Counted from the stretch's first letter, positions 45,948 through 54,525 are shown. The stretch is DNA of 64,000 bases from Flavobacterium zepuense (GCF_007097145.1 NZ_VJVZ01000013.1:62001-126000), one strand, 5' to 3'. Numbers and translations are program-made. The notes: generated from the sequence alone by a model not told the origin.

Positions 45948-47132
45948 ATGAGGAAAATTTCACTTAGCCTGACGTTACTTGCAGTAACCGGCCTTTTTGT
46001 AGGTGCTTGTAGTAACGATGATGATAAAGGTGCTGAACCGCAAGGAACAAGTAAAGCTGCGGTTATAGAAAATTATGCCGACATAGTTGCTGCCAACTAC
46101 CAAGCTGCACTTACTGATGCACAGGAACTTGAAACTGCCATTAACGCTTTTACCGCTAACCCTACCGATGCAGGTTTTGATGAAGCCAGAAAAAAATGGA
46201 AAGATGCAAGGGAAAGTTATGGTACTACAGAGGCTTTTAGGTTTGCTAATGGCCCAATTGACGATGAGAACGGCCCTGAGGGCTTACTTAATGCATGGCC
46301 GCTTGATGAAAGCTTTATAGATTATACGGATAACAGCGGAGATCTTTACAACGGTGGTATCATTAATAATCCTGAAATTTACCCATCAATAACTAAAGAC
46401 CTGCTTATAGAGCTTAACGAATCGGCTGATGAGAAAAGCATAAGTGTAGGCTACCACGCTATAGAGTTTTTACTTTGGGGACAGGACCTTACAGATCCGT
46501 CTGCTAATCAGCCGGGCCAAAGGGAATATACCGACTTTGTAGATAATGGTACCCACGATAACCAGGCAAGAAGAAGGCAATACCTTAGTATTTGTGCTGA
46601 TTTACTTACAGATCACCTTACGTATTTAGTTGACCTTTGGAAAGAAGGCGGGTCGTACCGTGCTACCTTCCTTGCTCTTGATGAAGATACTGCTTTGCAA
46701 AACATACTTTTAGGTATTACAACCCTTGCCCAGGCAGAACTTGCCATAGAGCGTATGGATGTTGCCCTTGGTAACGCTAATCAGGAAGATGAGCATTCTT
46801 GCTTTAGCGATAACACGCACCGTGATATTGCCCTTAACCTGCAAGGTGTTATAAATGTTTATGAAGGTAAATACGGTAACATTGATGGCCCATCTATTGC
46901 CGATCTTGTGCAAGAGAGCAACAGTCCGTTTTATGACGATACCGAAGATGCTATTGAGGCAGCTCAATCGGCGGTTGCGGCTATTGCTACTCCTTTTGAT
47001 TATGCCATTTCAGGTGGGCCTGATTCTCCTGAAGGCGCTAAAGTAAAAACAGCTGTTACAAGATTGCAAACACTTGGTGCAAACTTTATTGCCGGAGCAA
47101 GCGCTATAGGTATAGCGGTTAATCCTGAGTAA
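45948..47132 (+). CDS. Imelysin-family lipoprotein with canonical GxHxxE motif
   Basis: A 394-aa lipoprotein (lipobox LFVGAC, Cys21). The imelysin fold (peptidase M75 / IrpA-like) spans about 35-390. The signature Gly168-Tyr-His170-Ala-Ile-Glu173 is followed by FLLWGQDL, as in iron-regulated imelysins. A second typical segment, RRQYLSICADLLTDHLTYLVDLW, lies near 205-225. These proteins are usually induced by iron limitation and bind metal or metal complexes; peptidase activity is doubtful. Followed by a hairpin and a di-heme oxidoreductase gene 74 nt downstream. Confidence 0.92.
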   Translation: MRKISLSLTLLAVTGLFVGACSNDDDKGAEPQGTSKAAVIENYADIVAANYQAALTDAQELETAINAFTANPTDAGFDEARKKWKDARESYGTTEAFRFANGPIDDENGPEGLLNAWPLDESFIDYTDNSGDLYNGGIINNPEIYPSITKDLLIELNESADEKSISVGYHAIEFLLWGQDLTDPSANQPGQREYTDFVDNGTHDNQARRRQYLSICADLLTDHLTYLVDLWKEGGSYRATFLALDEDTALQNILLGITTLAQAELAIERMDVALGNANQEDEHSCFSDNTHRDIALNLQGVINVYEGKYGNIDGPSIADLVQESNSPFYDDTEDAIEAAQSAVAAIATPFDYAISGGPDSPEGAKVKTAVTRLQTLGANFIAGASAIGIAVNPE

Positions 47133-47158
47133 TTTACATAAAGATATTTTAGTATTAC

Positions 47159-47190
47159 AAAAGAGTGCCGTAAGTTTGCGGCACTCTTTT
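47159..47190 (+). terminator. Perfect 12-bp hairpin between imelysin and di-heme oxidoreductase genes
   Basis: AAAAGAGTGCCG and CGGCACTCTTTT pair around an 8-nt loop, followed by CTGTTTTT. The next start codon is only 16 nt beyond. No separate promoter fits in that gap, so it may be an attenuator or an mRNA stability element within an operon. Confidence 0.7.
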
Positions 47191-47206
47191 CTGTTTTTAA
47201 GTTACC

Positions 47207-48613
47207 ATGAAAAAAATACAATTACGCTGCCTTATGCTGTTGTGCCTTGTTGGCGCAGCATGTAGTAATAAAGATAATGAAGATGACTATGTGCCACTTA
47301 CTGCCGAGGAGGGCGAGCAATTTTCCGGGGGTACGTCTACGGTAAATAATGCTACAGAGGAGGCGTTTGGTTTTTCATCTAACACGCTTACTGCCGATGA
47401 GCAGACTGATTTTGGTATTGGTAATTCTTTTTTCAGGCAAAACTGGGTCTCTGCACCATCCAGCACTACAGCACGCGATGGGCTTGGGCCTTTTTTTAAT
47501 GCAACATCCTGTTCTTCCTGCCACTTTAAAGATGGCCGTGGCCGCCCGCCTGCCTTTGATGGCGAAATGGGCAAAGGCCTGCTGTTAAGACTCAGCATTG
47601 CAGGTACCGACGCTTTTAACGGTGCGTTGGGCGACCCTGTTTACGGGCACCAACTTCAGGATAATGCTATTTTAGGCCCTGTTGTTAAAGGCAAAATAGG
47701 CATTACCTACCAAACCATAACCGAAATTTTAGCTGATGGTACTACCGTGCAGCTTCAAAAACCCATATACCAGGTTAATGAGCTGGGCTATGGCCCGCTT
47801 GATGCCGGCATAAAAATATCACCACGTGTTGCCAACCAGATCATTGGGCTTGGATTGCTTGAGGCTGTGCCACAATCTACCCTTTTAAGCTTTGCAGATG
47901 AGGCCGATGCTAATGGCGATGGCATATCGGGCCGTGCAAATTATGTGCATGATATTGCTACTAACACTACAAAAATGGGACGCTTTGGCTGGAAAGCCAA
48001 CCAGCCTGATGTAAGACAGCAGGTAGCTGCGGCACTATCGGGCGATATGGGGCTAACATCGTATTTATTCCCCGATGAATACTGCCCGCCGGGTATTGAT
48101 TGCAGCGTATATCCTAACGGCGGAAGCCCGGAGGTACCCGATGTAACTTTTGATAGGATGGTGTTATATTCAAGATCATTGTCGGTACCTGTGCGACGCA
48201 ATTATACCGAGCAGAACGTGCTTAGGGGTAAACAGATATTCAGCGATATCAATTGTGTTGCCTGCCATATACCTAAAATGCAAACCGGTAACGATCATCC
48301 GCTTGCGGGTATGAGAAACCAAACCATAAGGCCGTATACCGATATGCTTTTGCATGATATGGGCGATGCCCTGAGCGATAACGCTCCTGATTATTTAGCT
48401 ACGGGTAACGAATGGCGCACACCTGCTTTATGGGGTATTGGGCTGATACAAACTGTAAATGGGCATACTAATTTATTGCACGATGGCCGTGCACGCAACA
48501 TTACCGAAGCCATCTTATGGCATGGGGGAGAGGCGCAGCAGGCTAAAGATAAATTTAAGGCACTTACCACTAAGGACCGCGACGATTTGCTTGCATTTTT
48601 AAATTCGATGTAA
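47207..48613 (+). CDS. Di-heme cytochrome oxidoreductase (DHOR family, 'thiol oxidoreductase')
   Basis: A 468-aa lipoprotein (signal ending VGAACS, Cys19) with two c-type heme sites, CSSCH at 102-106 and CVACHIP at 350-356. The DUF1111/DHOR core surrounds them (FRQNWVSAPSS, GLGPFFNATSCSSCHFKDGRG, MGRFGWKANQPDVRQQVAAALSGDMG, HDGRARNITEAILWHGGEA). It is periplasmic or surface-attached and should transfer electrons; the substrate in this family is not established. DHOR genes often accompany imelysins, as here. It ends 6 nt from the convergent TPR gene with no terminator between. Confidence 0.93.
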   Translation: MKKIQLRCLMLLCLVGAACSNKDNEDDYVPLTAEEGEQFSGGTSTVNNATEEAFGFSSNTLTADEQTDFGIGNSFFRQNWVSAPSSTTARDGLGPFFNATSCSSCHFKDGRGRPPAFDGEMGKGLLLRLSIAGTDAFNGALGDPVYGHQLQDNAILGPVVKGKIGITYQTITEILADGTTVQLQKPIYQVNELGYGPLDAGIKISPRVANQIIGLGLLEAVPQSTLLSFADEADANGDGISGRANYVHDIATNTTKMGRFGWKANQPDVRQQVAAALSGDMGLTSYLFPDEYCPPGIDCSVYPNGGSPEVPDVTFDRMVLYSRSLSVPVRRNYTEQNVLRGKQIFSDINCVACHIPKMQTGNDHPLAGMRNQTIRPYTDMLLHDMGDALSDNAPDYLATGNEWRTPALWGIGLIQTVNGHTNLLHDGRARNITEAILWHGGEAQQAKDKFKALTTKDRDDLLAFLNSM

Positions 48614-48619
48614 TTATCA

Positions 48620-49210
48620 TTATTCTTCACAGTATTTCTTGATACTGGCGCTACTGGCTTTATCTCCCAGTTCAAAGGCTTTGTGCAGGTCTTCGCAGCC
48701 GTCGTTTACGTTGCCTGATTTTATCTTACTTATACCCCTGTTGTTGTACGCTTCGGCATGGGTAGGGTTAATTGAAATTGCAGCATCATAATCTTTAATT
48801 GCAGCCTGGTATTTTTTAAGAAAATGTTTTGCTATACCACGGTTGTTATAGGTATCTGCTTTTTCAGGATCTAATTCAATGGCCTTATCAAAATCGGTTA
48901 TAGCATTACTCAGTAACTTAAGGTTTAGCTTTGCGAGCCCACGATTATAGTACGCCTTTGGGTTGTTGGGTTTTAATTGTATCGCTTTGTTGTAATCAAC
49001 TATTGCACCCTCATCATCTAAATGGTCCTGACGTATGCCGCCTCTTTCGTAATAAAACTGTGCAGTAGTGGTATCAGCCGCAGCATTATGTTTTTCAAGG
49101 GCAATTCTATAATCTTCAGATATTGCCACCCTTGTTTGTGCAACAATCGTTAGCGGTAAAAACAGTAGTATAAGCAAAGGCAGGTAGGGTACCAATGGTT
49201 TCAAATTCAA
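48620..49210 (-). CDS. Exported tetratricopeptide-repeat protein
   Basis: A 196-aa protein with a hydrophobic signal (PLLILLFLPLTIVAQ, about 1-25) and four TPR units at about 46-180, each about 34 residues (KAYYNRGLAKLNLKLLSNAITDFDKAIELDP; DTYNNRGIAKHFLKKYQAAIKDYDAAISINP). The tail has a Cys pair (DGCEDLHKAFELG ... IKKYCEE). TPRs bind protein partners; the partner is unknown. It is convergent with the di-heme oxidoreductase gene and probably a single-gene unit. Confidence 0.85.
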   Translation of the reverse strand: MNLKPLVPYLPLLILLFLPLTIVAQTRVAISEDYRIALEKHNAAADTTTAQFYYERGGIRQDHLDDEGAIVDYNKAIQLKPNNPKAYYNRGLAKLNLKLLSNAITDFDKAIELDPEKADTYNNRGIAKHFLKKYQAAIKDYDAAISINPTHAEAYNNRGISKIKSGNVNDGCEDLHKAFELGDKASSASIKKYCEE

Positions 49211-49311
49211 ATAATTTAGCGTTCAACAAAAGTTAAATTTAGTCAGATTTATATTGTTTATGGCTTTATTACCTTTAATTTGTTGCTATACACCTTAAAA
49301 TACTTTAAAAC

Positions 49312-49800
49312 ATGAAATTGTTGGGGCTTTGTATCATTGTTTTTACCTTCTTCAATTCGCCGGAATTGTCATTAGTCCGCCAAAACTATATTAGTGCAGC
49401 GGTTTCTGAAGCAGATGCCGATGCCTTTCATAAAAGCTTTGAAACCATAAATGAAAGCCACAACAATTGCACCTTACTGGCATACAAAGCAGCCTCTATA
49501 GTATTGCTGGCAAAGTATGAAAGTGGCCTTATAACCAAAACCCGCCTGTTTAACCGTGGTACCGATTTGTTGGAAGCTACCATTAAAAAAGCGCCTGATA
49601 ATTATGAGGCACGCCTTATTCGCCTAAATATTCAGGATAATGTGCCGTGGATAACCGGTTACACATCTAAAATTAAGCAGGATAAGCAGTTCCTTATAAA
49701 AAACTACGCCAAACAGCCAGACGATCTTAAGGCATTTACAAAACAGTATGCACTACAATCGGGTGCATTTTCGCAAAAAGAAAAAGCGATGTTCAATTAA
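49312..49800 (+). CDS. Conserved-looking exported protein of unknown function
   Basis: A 162-aa protein with a hydrophobic N-terminus (MKLLGLCIIVFTFFNSPELS). The rest is helical (DADAFHKSFETINESHNNCTLLAYKAASIVLLAKYES ... LFNRGTDLLEATIKKAPDNYEARLIRLNIQDN), reminiscent of a solitary TPR-like pair. I do not recognise the family. It is divergent from the TPR gene and followed by a terminator. Confidence 0.65.
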   Translation: MKLLGLCIIVFTFFNSPELSLVRQNYISAAVSEADADAFHKSFETINESHNNCTLLAYKAASIVLLAKYESGLITKTRLFNRGTDLLEATIKKAPDNYEARLIRLNIQDNVPWITGYTSKIKQDKQFLIKNYAKQPDDLKAFTKQYALQSGAFSQKEKAMFN

Positions 49801-49820
49801 CCCATACAACTTTAAAATAT

Positions 49821-49849
49821 CATACAGCCCTCGTGGCTGTATTTTTTTT
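49821..49849 (+). terminator. Rho-independent terminator after the 162-aa protein gene
   Basis: TACAGCC and GGCTGTA pair around CTCGT and are followed by eight T. Confidence 0.85.
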
Positions 49850-49982
49850 GCCTTGTATTGCCTGAAATTACAGTAGATCACAGCTGATACCCCTCAAAAA
49901 TCAAATTCTCGGTGAAACCGTGCAAATCCTAATTCATAAAATACATCTGTCCATATTTGGGCTGAGGGCTGTATACAATTGA

Positions 49983-49990
49983 TATTTTTG
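49983..49990 (+). promoter_or_regulatory. Promoter -7 box (TATTTTTG) of the OB-fold/DUF5777/cytochrome operon
   Basis: Exact TAnnTTTG match 43 nt before the first gene. A TTTG at 49956-49959 is the nearest -33 candidate, with spacing of 23 rather than 19. Confidence 0.5.
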
Positions 49991-50033
49991 TTTAAAAATT
50001 AAGATACAGTAAGTATTTTTTATTCAGGAAAGC

Positions 50034-50432
50034 ATGAAAAAAAAGGGTTTCATAGTATTGATTGTCATATTAGTAATGATAGCCGCAGGGGCATTTTTTA
50101 GCTACGGATACCTGTATAAGGATGTTCGTAATATAAGCAGTGAGGATGCTTCGTTTAAAGTACCGGCTTCAAAACTGATAAGCGAATATGCAGGTAACCA
50201 GCAAAAGGCCGATGCTGCTTACCTTAATAAAACGGTAGAGATTACTGGAAAGGTAACGCAGGTAACCGATTCGGTTTTAACCGTAGATTCACAAGTGTTT
50301 TGCGGTTTTGATGTAAAGCCCGATGCAGGCAGCATTAATAAAAATGTAACCATAAAAGGAAGGGTCATAGGTTTTGATGAGCTTTTTGGCGAAGTAAAAT
50401 TAGACCAGTGTACTATTACCACCAAAGAATAA
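50034..50432 (+). CDS. Membrane-anchored OB-fold (tRNA_anti-like) protein
   Basis: A 132-aa protein with one N-terminal transmembrane anchor (about 5-24, GFIVLIVILVMIAAGAFFSYG) and an OB-fold-like region (about 60-130: YLNKTVEITGKVTQVTDSVL, VTIKGRVIGFDELFGEVKLDQCTI). Proteins of this kind, named after the tRNA_anti-like domain, are common in Bacteroidota and are not shown to bind RNA. It is first of a six-gene run with gaps of 3-12 nt. Confidence 0.7.
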   Translation: MKKKGFIVLIVILVMIAAGAFFSYGYLYKDVRNISSEDASFKVPASKLISEYAGNQQKADAAYLNKTVEITGKVTQVTDSVLTVDSQVFCGFDVKPDAGSINKNVTIKGRVIGFDELFGEVKLDQCTITTKE

Positions 50433-50442
50433 TTATTTAAGC

Positions 50443-51285
50443 ATGAAGAAATTTTTACTGGCTGCAGGCCTATTGTTTTCCGTATTTACCTATGCCCAGG
50501 ACGATTTGCTCACTGAGCTGGATTCTACCCAGGTGCAGGACAGTTATGCCACCTCAACCTTTAAGGGGCTGCAGATAGTAACGCTGCAAAGCACCAAACT
50601 ACCCGCTGCGAAAGAGTGGTATTTTGTGGTGTCGCACAGGTTTGGTACCGTTAAAAACGGTATTGATGAGTTTTTTGGCCTTGATGGTGCAACCACTAAA
50701 TTAGGAGGCGTGTATGGTATAACCAACTGGCTTTCGGTTAGTGCATCCAGGCATACATTGTTAAAAATGTACGAAACCAGCGTAAAATACAGGCTGGCAA
50801 GGCAAAGTGCCGATTTTCCTGTAGATATTGTAGGTTACAATACGTTAGATATCAACACCTTTTTAGAGAAAGAGGATTATCCTAAAATTGAATTCGCCGA
50901 CAGGCTTACCTATGTAAACCAGTTGCTTATCTCAAGGAAATTCTCTGATAAATTGTCTCTGGAGCTTGCGCCAACCTTTATACACAGAAACCTATACGAC
51001 CCTGCGATAGAGAACGACGACCAGTTTGCCCTTGCGGCAGGTGGGCGTATGAAGCTTACCAAAAGGCTGTCGTTAAACCTGGAGTACGGCCATAATTTTG
51101 ATAAGCCTGATTTTTATAAGAACCCATTATCGGTAGGGTTGGATGTAGAGACCGGTGGGCATATTTTCCAGCTCATATTTACTAACTCGCAGGCCATGAC
51201 AGAGAGCGGTTATATTACTAATGCTGCGGGCGACTGGGGCGATGGCGATTTCTTTTTCGGGTTTAATTTATACAGGGTTTTTTAA
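50443..51285 (+). CDS. DUF5777-family outer-membrane beta-barrel protein
   Basis: A 280-aa protein. Signal peptide 1-18 (FTYAQ). The rest is a series of amphipathic strands (KEWYFVVSHRFGTV, GIDEFFGLDGATTKLGGVYGIT, LSVSASRHTLLKMYETSVKYRLA, LSLELAPTFIHRN) ending FFFGFNLYRVF, a classic outer-membrane C-terminus. The DUF5777 assignment is from memory of the motif EWYFVVSHRFG. It lies 10 nt after the OB-fold gene and 11 nt before a cytochrome gene. Function unknown. Confidence 0.78.
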   Translation: MKKFLLAAGLLFSVFTYAQDDLLTELDSTQVQDSYATSTFKGLQIVTLQSTKLPAAKEWYFVVSHRFGTVKNGIDEFFGLDGATTKLGGVYGITNWLSVSASRHTLLKMYETSVKYRLARQSADFPVDIVGYNTLDINTFLEKEDYPKIEFADRLTYVNQLLISRKFSDKLSLELAPTFIHRNLYDPAIENDDQFALAAGGRMKLTKRLSLNLEYGHNFDKPDFYKNPLSVGLDVETGGHIFQLIFTNSQAMTESGYITNAAGDWGDGDFFFGFNLYRVF

Positions 51286-51296
51286 AAGTGCTAAAA

Positions 51297-51662
51297 ATGA
51301 AGAAATATATATACATACCACTGGCTGCCTTAGCTTTATATAGTTGTGATAGCAATACTTATGCGGAGATTGAAGCCGATGTGCCACCGGTAGATACAAT
51401 TGCCATTACTACCTATCAGGCTAACGTTAAAGCGATTATAGATAATAATTGCGTGAGTTGCCATAGTGATGGCGGGCAGGCGTCCTTTAGAGACCTTACA
51501 ACCTATGCGGGTGTGGTAGATGCTGTGCAAAATGCACAATTACTAGACCGTATACAGCGCCAAAATGGCGAACCGGGGCAAATGCCCACAACAGGCAGAA
51601 TGCCACAGGGCAATATTAATATAATACTACAGTGGAATACTGACGGACTTCCTGAACAATAA
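51297..51662 (+). CDS. Small mono-heme cytochrome c lipoprotein
   Basis: A 121-aa lipoprotein (lipobox LALYSC, Cys16) with a single heme c site CVSCH at residues 52-56 and a distal Met candidate in GQMPTTGRMPQG. The ATG at 51297 is preferred to a GTG nine bases upstream. The size is that of a small periplasmic or outer-membrane electron carrier. Being between a DUF5777 barrel and YceI genes, it may pass electrons to or from a partner in this operon. Confidence 0.85.
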   Translation: MKKYIYIPLAALALYSCDSNTYAEIEADVPPVDTIAITTYQANVKAIIDNNCVSCHSDGGQASFRDLTTYAGVVDAVQNAQLLDRIQRQNGEPGQMPTTGRMPQGNINIILQWNTDGLPEQ

Positions 51663-51674
51663 AATTCAAAAGCT

Positions 51675-52226
51675 ATGAAAAATTTAAGGTTTATAATAGT
51701 AGTGATCATTTTAATGATCTACAACTGCATGTTTGCTCAAAAGTACGGTACCAAAACAGGTAATATTAAGTTTGAGGCCACTGTACCTTCTTTTGAAGAA
51801 GTTGCCGGAGAGAGCAAAACTACATCTGCCGCACTGGATGCTACAACAGGCGATTTTGCTGCACTGGCATTAATGAAAGGGTTTCGTTTTAAGGTAGCCC
51901 TTATGGAGGAGCACTTTAACGAGAACTATGTAGAGTCGGATAAATATCCTAAAGCCACCTTTAAGGGTAAGGTGGAAGGGCTGGATGTCTCTAAGCTAAC
52001 GGCTGATGCAAAGACATACACTGTTACAGGCGATTTAACGCTGCATGGCAAGACCAAGAAAATATCAGATGCCGCTAAGGTATCCAAATCAGGAAATACT
52101 ATTACAATAACTGGGGCTTTTGAGGTTAAACCGGGAGATTTTGCCATTGAGATCCCCAGTGTTGTTAGTAAAAAAGTGGCCGATAAGATAAGTGTAACCT
52201 ATAGCTTTCAGTTGGTAAAACCATAG
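51675..52226 (+). CDS. YceI-family periplasmic lipid-binding protein
   Basis: A 183-aa protein. Signal peptide about 1-22 (NCMFAQ). The lipocalin-like YceI barrel spans about 24-183, with FKVALMEEHFNENYVESDKYPKATFKG and VTGDLTLHGKTKKIS as typical strands. YceI proteins bind isoprenoid chains such as quinone analogues. It lies next to a cytochrome gene, which fits a quinone/electron-transfer theme, but this is inference. Confidence 0.9.
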   Translation: MKNLRFIIVVIILMIYNCMFAQKYGTKTGNIKFEATVPSFEEVAGESKTTSAALDATTGDFAALALMKGFRFKVALMEEHFNENYVESDKYPKATFKGKVEGLDVSKLTADAKTYTVTGDLTLHGKTKKISDAAKVSKSGNTITITGAFEVKPGDFAIEIPSVVSKKVADKISVTYSFQLVKP

Positions 52227-52229
52227 ACT

Positions 52230-52745
52230 ATGAAAAAGATCCTCTTACTTATTGCTTTTATAAGCAGCACATTGTGCAACGCTCAGGGCAAAGATGTTTT
52301 TGATACGGCCCGTAGCGGCACTGTAGCAGAGATGCAACTGCTGGTTAAAAAGAACAAAGACACTATAAATGCGTTAAACCCAGCTGGGTTTTCGCCGCTT
52401 ATACTGGCCTGTTACAGGGGCAACGCACCCGTAGCAGAATACCTCGCCAAGAATGTGAAAGACATTAACTACAACAGTTCTAACGGTACAGCACTGGCAT
52501 CGGTGGCGGTTAAGGGCGATGTGCCACTGGCAAAAGTGCTGTTAGAAAACAAGGCCAACCCTAACATTGCCGACCCATCGGGGGTTACGCCATTAGTATA
52601 TGCCGTACAGTTTCAAAACAAAGAACTTATAGCCTTGTTGCTTAAATACAAGGCAGATAAGAACCAAAAAGATAAAGATGGCAAATCGGCTTACGATCAT
52701 GCTTTATTTTTAAATAACCAGGAAATTATCAATTTATTCAAATAA
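52230..52745 (+). CDS. Exported ankyrin-repeat protein
   Basis: A 171-aa protein with a signal peptide (about 1-19, STLCNAQ) and four ankyrin repeats at about 25-168 (NPAGFSPLILACYRGNAPVAEYLAK; NGTALASVAVKGDVPLAKVLLENKANPNIAD; GVTPLVYAVQFQNKELIALLLKYKADKNQKD). It starts 3 nt after the YceI stop. It probably binds another protein of the operon. Confidence 0.88.
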   Translation: MKKILLLIAFISSTLCNAQGKDVFDTARSGTVAEMQLLVKKNKDTINALNPAGFSPLILACYRGNAPVAEYLAKNVKDINYNSSNGTALASVAVKGDVPLAKVLLENKANPNIADPSGVTPLVYAVQFQNKELIALLLKYKADKNQKDKDGKSAYDHALFLNNQEIINLFK

Positions 52746-52756
52746 AAACCAGCAAA

Positions 52757-54433
52757 ATGAAAAGAATTCTACTAATTGCAATGTTGTCAATGGCGGCACT
52801 GGGCGTCCAGGCACAGAGCAAGACAACGGGGTCTGTTAGCCTTACCACAGGCATGACAGCCAAACTCGATTTAAATAACGATACCTCTACGGCAACGTTA
52901 ACGCTTACCGGCCCGCAGGATAGGTGGATAGCCCTTCAATTTGGGTCGTTTACAGGCGGTATGGCACCGGGAACTGACTTAGTATACTACAACGGCACCA
53001 CCCTTGTAGATGCCTCTCAAAACGGAGTAGGTGCAACACCATCTATAGATGCCGTAAACAACTGGACAGTAAGCTCTAACACAGTAAGCGGTAATACAAG
53101 GACTATTGTTGCTACCCGTGCATTTACCGGCGGTACCGGCGATTACAACTTTGTATACACCAATACCGAGATAGATTTTGTATGGGCAAGGGGTTCATCG
53201 GCCTCCTTTGCTATTGCTAACCACGGCAGTAACAGGGGTTTCGCACTAAATAAAACCTTTAGCTGTATCCCTCCGGCTGCCCCTACAGCGGCGGCACAGG
53301 CATTTTGTAGTGGCGCTACCGTTGCCAACTTAACTGCAACAGGCTTAACCGGCGCTACATTTAACTGGTATACAGCAGCTACAGGTGGCTCGGCACTGGC
53401 ATCAACAACTACGCTAACTAATACTACCTACTATGTAGCCCAAACACTTAGCGCCTGCGAAAGCGACAGGACGCCTGTAACTGTAACAGTTACAACTGTA
53501 AACCAGCCAACTGCTACAGCACAGCAAAACTTCTGTACATCGGCTACGGTGGCTAACCTTTCGGCTACAGGCCAAACAGGTGCAACAATTAGCTGGTATG
53601 CAGCTGCTACAGGTGGTTCGGCACTTGCTGGTACAACTGCACTTACAACAGGTACAACGTATTACGTAGGCCAAACACTAAACACCTGTACAAGTACAAG
53701 AACACCGGTTACTGTAACCATAACTACAGCTGCTGCGCCAACTGCCTCAGCACAAACATTTTGTGCAGGAGCTACCGTGGCTAACCTAACAGCCACAGGT
53801 ACAGGTATAAAATGGTACTCTGTAGCTACAGGTGGCACACAACTTGCTGGTACAACAGTACTTACAACAGGCACTTATTATGCTACACAAACGGTTAATA
53901 CGTGCGAAAGCACCACTACACCGGTAACGGTAACTATTAACGCGGCTTCTGCTACACCTACCGGTGCTGCTGCACAGGAGTTTAACGCAGGTGAAACCAT
54001 TGCCGACCTTGAAGTTACTACTGCCACTGGCGCCACCGTTACCTGGTACACCCTTAGCGGAACAGTATTTACCGAAGTACCTGTAACAACAGTACTTACA
54101 GATGATACTACCTACTATGTATCTCAGGATACTAACGGTTGCGAAAGCGCAAAACTGGCTGTAGTTGTTAATCAACTGCTTGGTACAGATAAGTTTAGCC
54201 TTAAAGGACTTAAGGTGTACCCTAATCCATCGTCTGATGTGGTTACCGTATCTCATGCTTCAGCATTATCTAATGTAATGGTAATCAACATGCTTGGACA
54301 GGAAGTTGCATCTAAAAAGGCTACTGACAACTCAGTTCAGGTAAACGTATCTCAGTTAACAGCAGGTACTTACATTCTTAAAGTTACGGCTGCCGATGGC
54401 GGCACGGCAACTGTAAGGGTTGTTAAGCAATAA
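52757..54433 (+). CDS. T9SS-exported protein with four tandem Ig-like repeats
   Basis: A 558-aa protein. Signal peptide 1-20 (GVQAQ). An N-terminal beta domain (about 22-172, with GSVSLTTGMTAKLDLNND and VWARGSSASFAIANHG) resembles DOMON-type heme or sugar-binding modules in layout. Four Ig-like repeats of about 75 residues follow (about 174-470), each with a Cys-containing QxFCxxATVANL start, a WY core and a TYYVxQT strand. The end is a type A T9SS signal (YPNPSSDVVTV ... GTYILKVTA). It is last in the cytochrome/YceI operon and ends before a terminator. The DOMON idea is tentative. Confidence 0.83.
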   Translation: MKRILLIAMLSMAALGVQAQSKTTGSVSLTTGMTAKLDLNNDTSTATLTLTGPQDRWIALQFGSFTGGMAPGTDLVYYNGTTLVDASQNGVGATPSIDAVNNWTVSSNTVSGNTRTIVATRAFTGGTGDYNFVYTNTEIDFVWARGSSASFAIANHGSNRGFALNKTFSCIPPAAPTAAAQAFCSGATVANLTATGLTGATFNWYTAATGGSALASTTTLTNTTYYVAQTLSACESDRTPVTVTVTTVNQPTATAQQNFCTSATVANLSATGQTGATISWYAAATGGSALAGTTALTTGTTYYVGQTLNTCTSTRTPVTVTITTAAAPTASAQTFCAGATVANLTATGTGIKWYSVATGGTQLAGTTVLTTGTYYATQTVNTCESTTTPVTVTINAASATPTGAAAQEFNAGETIADLEVTTATGATVTWYTLSGTVFTEVPVTTVLTDDTTYYVSQDTNGCESAKLAVVVNQLLGTDKFSLKGLKVYPNPSSDVVTVSHASALSNVMVINMLGQEVASKKATDNSVQVNVSQLTAGTYILKVTAADGGTATVRVVKQ

Positions 54434-54457
54434 ACTACTAACTATTCAATAAGCAGG

Positions 54458-54488
54458 GGCTCCCAATTTGGGAGCCTTTATTGTTTTA
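54458..54488 (+). terminator. Terminator of the six-gene OB-fold to T9SS operon
   Basis: GGCTCCCA and TGGGAGCC pair around ATT, followed by a T-rich run (TTTATTGTTTT). Confidence 0.8.
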
Positions 54489-54513
54489 TAAACGTGCAAA
54501 TTTTAACATATTC

Positions 54514-54525
54514 ACGATATATCGT
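54514..54525. promoter_or_regulatory. Perfect 12-bp palindrome ACGATATATCGT
   Basis: It lies in the 317-bp spacer between the terminator and the HAD gene, about 170 bp before the HAD promoter box. It may be a regulator site for a nearby promoter; no regulator gene is adjacent. The rest of this spacer shows nothing further apart from the promoter box. Confidence 0.3.

Noticed and set aside
53280..53950. Non-coding tandem satellite
   Set aside because: Frame is maintained through all units and they encode Ig-like domains.
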